Shown here one piece after another: positions 7,105 through 8,786 of a stretch of DNA of 8,786 nucleotides. Each line of letters opens with the position of its first letter. Within the stretch, counting starts at the first letter, position 1. This DNA is from Deltaproteobacteria bacterium. Lineage in GTDB: Bacteria > Desulfobacterota_B > Binatia > Bin18. The DNA lies in assembly GCA_012271025.1 (NCBI GenBank), contig JAAXHF010000267.1:1-8786 (forward strand), written 5' to 3'. The notes beneath the pieces are model-generated. The model made no database searches. It was not told where the DNA came from and saw only the letters and a list, made by a program, of their open reading frames with translations. The translations under genes were made by a program, and so were the position numbers.

Positions 7105-8100
7105 TCAGTGCGACGGCGCAGCCGGCCCAATGAAGTGTCCAAGTGCGATTGGTGCGCCGGCGACCGGAATCAGCGTCTCCAGCACCTGGTGGGTCCTGAC
7201 CTCGATGATGGCCAGCGCGTTGCTGGCTTGGGTGACGTAGACCTGTGAGCCGTCGGGATGGACGCTGATGCCGGCCGGGGCGTGGGCGGTCGGGATCGGA
7301 GGGCCGATCTCGGCGCGCCGGGCGGTGCCAATGACCGACACCGACCGGCTGGTATTGTTGGTGACGTAGACATAGGCGCCGCTGGGATGGACGCTCAGTC
7401 CAAACGGCCGGTTCTGAACTGCAATCGGGTTGCCGACAGGACTGTGGTTCACGGTGTTAATGATCGATACGCTGTCGTCAATCCGGTTCGCTACATACAG
7501 GTGAGAGCCGTCGGGATGAATGGCAATGCCGAAAGGACCGCGTCCGACCGGGACGGTCTGGGGCCGGACGGTGTGGCTACGGGTGTCGATGACCGACAGC
7601 GTATCGTCGCTGCTGTTGGTCACGTAGACGGTCTCGCCGCCAGGATGGACCACCAGGCCGGTCGGGGCTCGGCCGACCCGCAGCTGGGTGCTGACCGGGG
7701 GTTGGGCGACGGTATCGACGACCGACACGCTGGCCGAGGCGTTGTTGGCGACGTACACGAAGCGGCCCGTGGGATGGACGCCCACCCCAAACGGCTGGTC
7801 ACCGACCCGGACCGCCGGGCCGAGCGTGGTGTGAGTCGCGGCATCGATGATCGACAGCGTGCCGTCGAACTGGTTGGTCACGTATATCCGACTGCCGTCC
7901 GGGCCGACCGCCACGCCGGTCGGGCCTCGCCCGACCGGAATCGGGCTGCCGTGTACGTTGTTGGTGGCCAGGTCGATGACCGATACGTTTGCGGTCGTCC
8001 GGTTCGGAATATAGGCGAAGGGGGCGGCCTCAAGCGTGGCCGCCCAGCCCCACCACAGCAGCGCGGCAAGCGCCACCGCTGTTGTCGTTCGTCTCCCCAT
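7105..8100 (-). CDS. Exported seven-bladed YVTN-family beta-propeller protein
   Basis: This 331-residue protein starts with a signal peptide (MGRRTTT, then a hydrophobic core to about residue 26, cleavage probably after LEAA). The remainder is seven tandem blades of 43 residues following the pattern YVTN/YVAN - SVSVID - PVG - GPFGVAVHPDGS. The Y of each blade lies at residues 30, 73, 116, 159, 202, 245 and 288. Blade 7 departs most (ALAIIEVRTH, GHFIG) and the protein ends shortly after. YVTN/lactonase-like propellers are extracytoplasmic binding or scaffold domains; I see no catalytic motif, anchor or second domain, so no enzyme activity is proposed. The ATG at 8100 was chosen because it begins the signal peptide and overlaps the asnS stop by one base; an upstream extension would lie wholly within asnS. 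No ribosome binding site is evident, which fits coupling to asnS translation. Confidence 0.92.
   Translation of the reverse strand: MGRRTTTAVALAALLWWGWAATLEAAPFAYIPNRTTANVSVIDLATNNVHGSPIPVGRGPTGVAVGPDGSRIYVTNQFDGTLSIIDAATHTTLGPAVRVGDQPFGVGVHPTGRFVYVANNASASVSVVDTVAQPPVSTQLRVGRAPTGLVVHPGGETVYVTNSSDDTLSVIDTRSHTVRPQTVPVGRGPFGIAIHPDGSHLYVANRIDDSVSIINTVNHSPVGNPIAVQNRPFGLSVHPSGAYVYVTNNTSRSVSVIGTARRAEIGPPIPTAHAPAGISVHPDGSQVYVTQASNALAIIEVRTHQVLETLIPVAGAPIALGHFIGPAAPSH
7117..8019 (-). repeat. Seven tandem 129-nt units encoding propeller blades
   Basis: 903 nt equal exactly 7 x 129. The blades occupy residues 28-70, 71-113, 114-156, 157-199, 200-242, 243-285 and 286-328, with no insertion or deletion between units. 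Units differ at many positions, so the array is not a recent clonal expansion, but the repeated GTCGGGATGG/GACGTAGAC-type blocks on the plus strand remain visible. Confidence 0.85.
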
Positions 8101-8102
8101 CA
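8098..8102 (-). promoter_or_regulatory. TGATG stop-start overlap coupling asnS and propeller gene
   Basis: On the minus strand the asnS stop TGA (8102-8100) shares its A with the propeller ATG (8100-8098). The bases before it show no Shine-Dalgarno sequence, so re-initiation by terminating ribosomes is the likely mode of translation of the propeller gene. Confidence 0.7.
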
Positions 8103-8786
8103 AAACGCCGCCGAACCCGGGGTGCGGGGAAACGGAATCACGTCGCGGATGTTCTTCATGCCCGTCAGATACATCATCATCCGCTCCAGGCCGAGGCCGA
8201 AACCGGCGTGGGGTACGGTGCCGTATTTGCGCAGCTCCAGATACCACCAGTAGTGGTCCTCCTGGAGACTCTGCTCACGAATGGTGTCGAGCAGGACATC
8301 GTGGCGCTCCTCACGCTGGCTGCCGCCGATGATTTCTCCGATCCGCGGCACCAGGACATCCATGGCCCGGACGGTGCGGCCGTCGTCATTTCTGCGCATA
8401 TAAAAGGCTTTGATGTCCTGCGGGTAGTCGGTCACGATGATCGGCCGCTTGAACACCTCCTCGGTCAGATAGCGCTCGTGCTCGGCTTGGAGATCAACGC
8501 CCCACGAGACGGGAAACTCCCAGCGCTGGCCCTGGTCGGCCGCCCGCTCCAGCAGCCGGATCGCCTCGGTGTAGGGCACCCGTTCAAACGGGCTGCCGAC
8601 CACATGTTCCAGGGTCTCCAGCACACTGTTGTCGATGCGCTGATTGAAGAATTCCAGGTCGGACCGACAGCTGTCGAGCACCGCGCCGATGACATATTTG
8701 AGGAAGTCTTCGGCGATCCGGCAGTTGTCGTCAAGATCGCAAAACGCAATCTCCGGTTCGACCATCCAGAATTCGGCCAGGTGGCG
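8100..8786 (-). CDS. asnS: Asparaginyl-tRNA synthetase, C-terminal part (gene continues past the right edge)
   Basis: This cytosolic class II synthetase charges tRNA-Asn. The window holds the last 228 residues. The frame is open to the last base and begins [12 protein letters not shown], the end of class II motif 2, so the internal ATG at 8765 is not a start. Other AsnRS hallmarks are [13 protein letters not shown] (95-107), [20 protein letters not shown] (112-131), [20 protein letters not shown] (142-161), [19 protein letters not shown] with motif 3 arginine R202 (188-206), and the C terminus [15 protein letters not shown]. The shape closely parallels the end of E. coli AsnS (466 residues), so roughly the first half, including the OB-fold anticodon-binding domain and motif 1, lies outside. 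AspRS and GatCAB-linked forms are excluded by the GSQREER and [10 protein letters not shown] stretches. The stop overlaps the next gene's ATG by one base. Confidence 0.97.
   Translation of the reverse strand, partial: RHLAEFWMVEPEIAFCDLDDNCRIAEDFLKYVIGAVLDSCRSDLEFFNQRIDNSVLETLEHVVGSPFERVPYTEAIRLLERAADQGQRWEFPVSWGVDLQAEHERYLTEEVFKRPIIVTDYPQDIKAFYMRRNDDGRTVRAMDVLVPRIGEIIGGSQREERHDVLLDTIREQSLQEDHYWWYLELRKYGTVPHAGFGLGLERMMMYLTGMKNIRDVIPFPRTPGSAAF

Noticed and set aside
7258..8253. A 331-codon open frame on the plus strand across the beta-propeller gene, itself showing repeated Asp/Arg/Gly units.
   Set aside because: It is antisense to a clear seven-blade protein with a signal peptide; its repeats mirror the 129-nt blade periodicity and GC-rich codon use, and it has no recognisable domain.

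Overview
The window is GC-rich, densely coding DNA with no mobile element, CRISPR array or obvious horizontal insert. It suggests an uncultured Gram-negative bacterium. The evidence is an outer-membrane TolC-type protein, class A RNase P RNA, and an LLM-type flavin/F420 oxidoreductase next to a nitroreductase and a methylcrotonyl-CoA-type carboxyltransferase. This mix, a tRNA without encoded CCA, and a DUF164 gene directly before rnpB recall deltaproteobacteria-like lineages (Desulfobacterota/Binatota/Tectomicrobia). That placement is inference from gene content, not a phylogenetic result.

Left part, plus strand: the 3' end of a tRNA (1-28), a coiled-coil C4 zinc-ribbon protein (91-834), the RNase P RNA gene (851-1238) and a long outer-membrane protein that joins an AMIN domain to a TolC/OEP domain through a Pro-rich linker (1274-3232). 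Gaps are 62, 16 and 35 bases, so tRNA, protein and ribozyme genes may share transcripts.

Right part, minus strand, in transcription order: the C-terminal half of asparaginyl-tRNA synthetase (runs off the right edge), an exported seven-bladed YVTN beta-propeller whose ATG overlaps the asnS stop by one base, a 108-base gap with a strong hairpin, an LLM-class oxidoreductase, a nitroreductase-family flavoprotein 4 bases later, a carboxyltransferase beta subunit (MccB-like), and GTP cyclohydrolase I (folE). They could form one long operon or two, split at the hairpin near 7074-7104. Apart from flavin/redox and acyl-CoA themes they do not form an obvious single pathway; this looks like a mixed housekeeping/metabolic cluster.

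The two gene groups converge at 3223-3232, where the AMIN-TolC gene and folE overlap tail to tail in a perfect 10-base palindrome that supplies the last two codons and the stop of both. I see no convincing new multi-gene system. The most distinctive items are the AMIN-TolC architecture, the shared palindromic ending, the indel-free 129-nt propeller repeat, and the asnS-propeller coupling. No gene-free stretch exceeds 300 bases.
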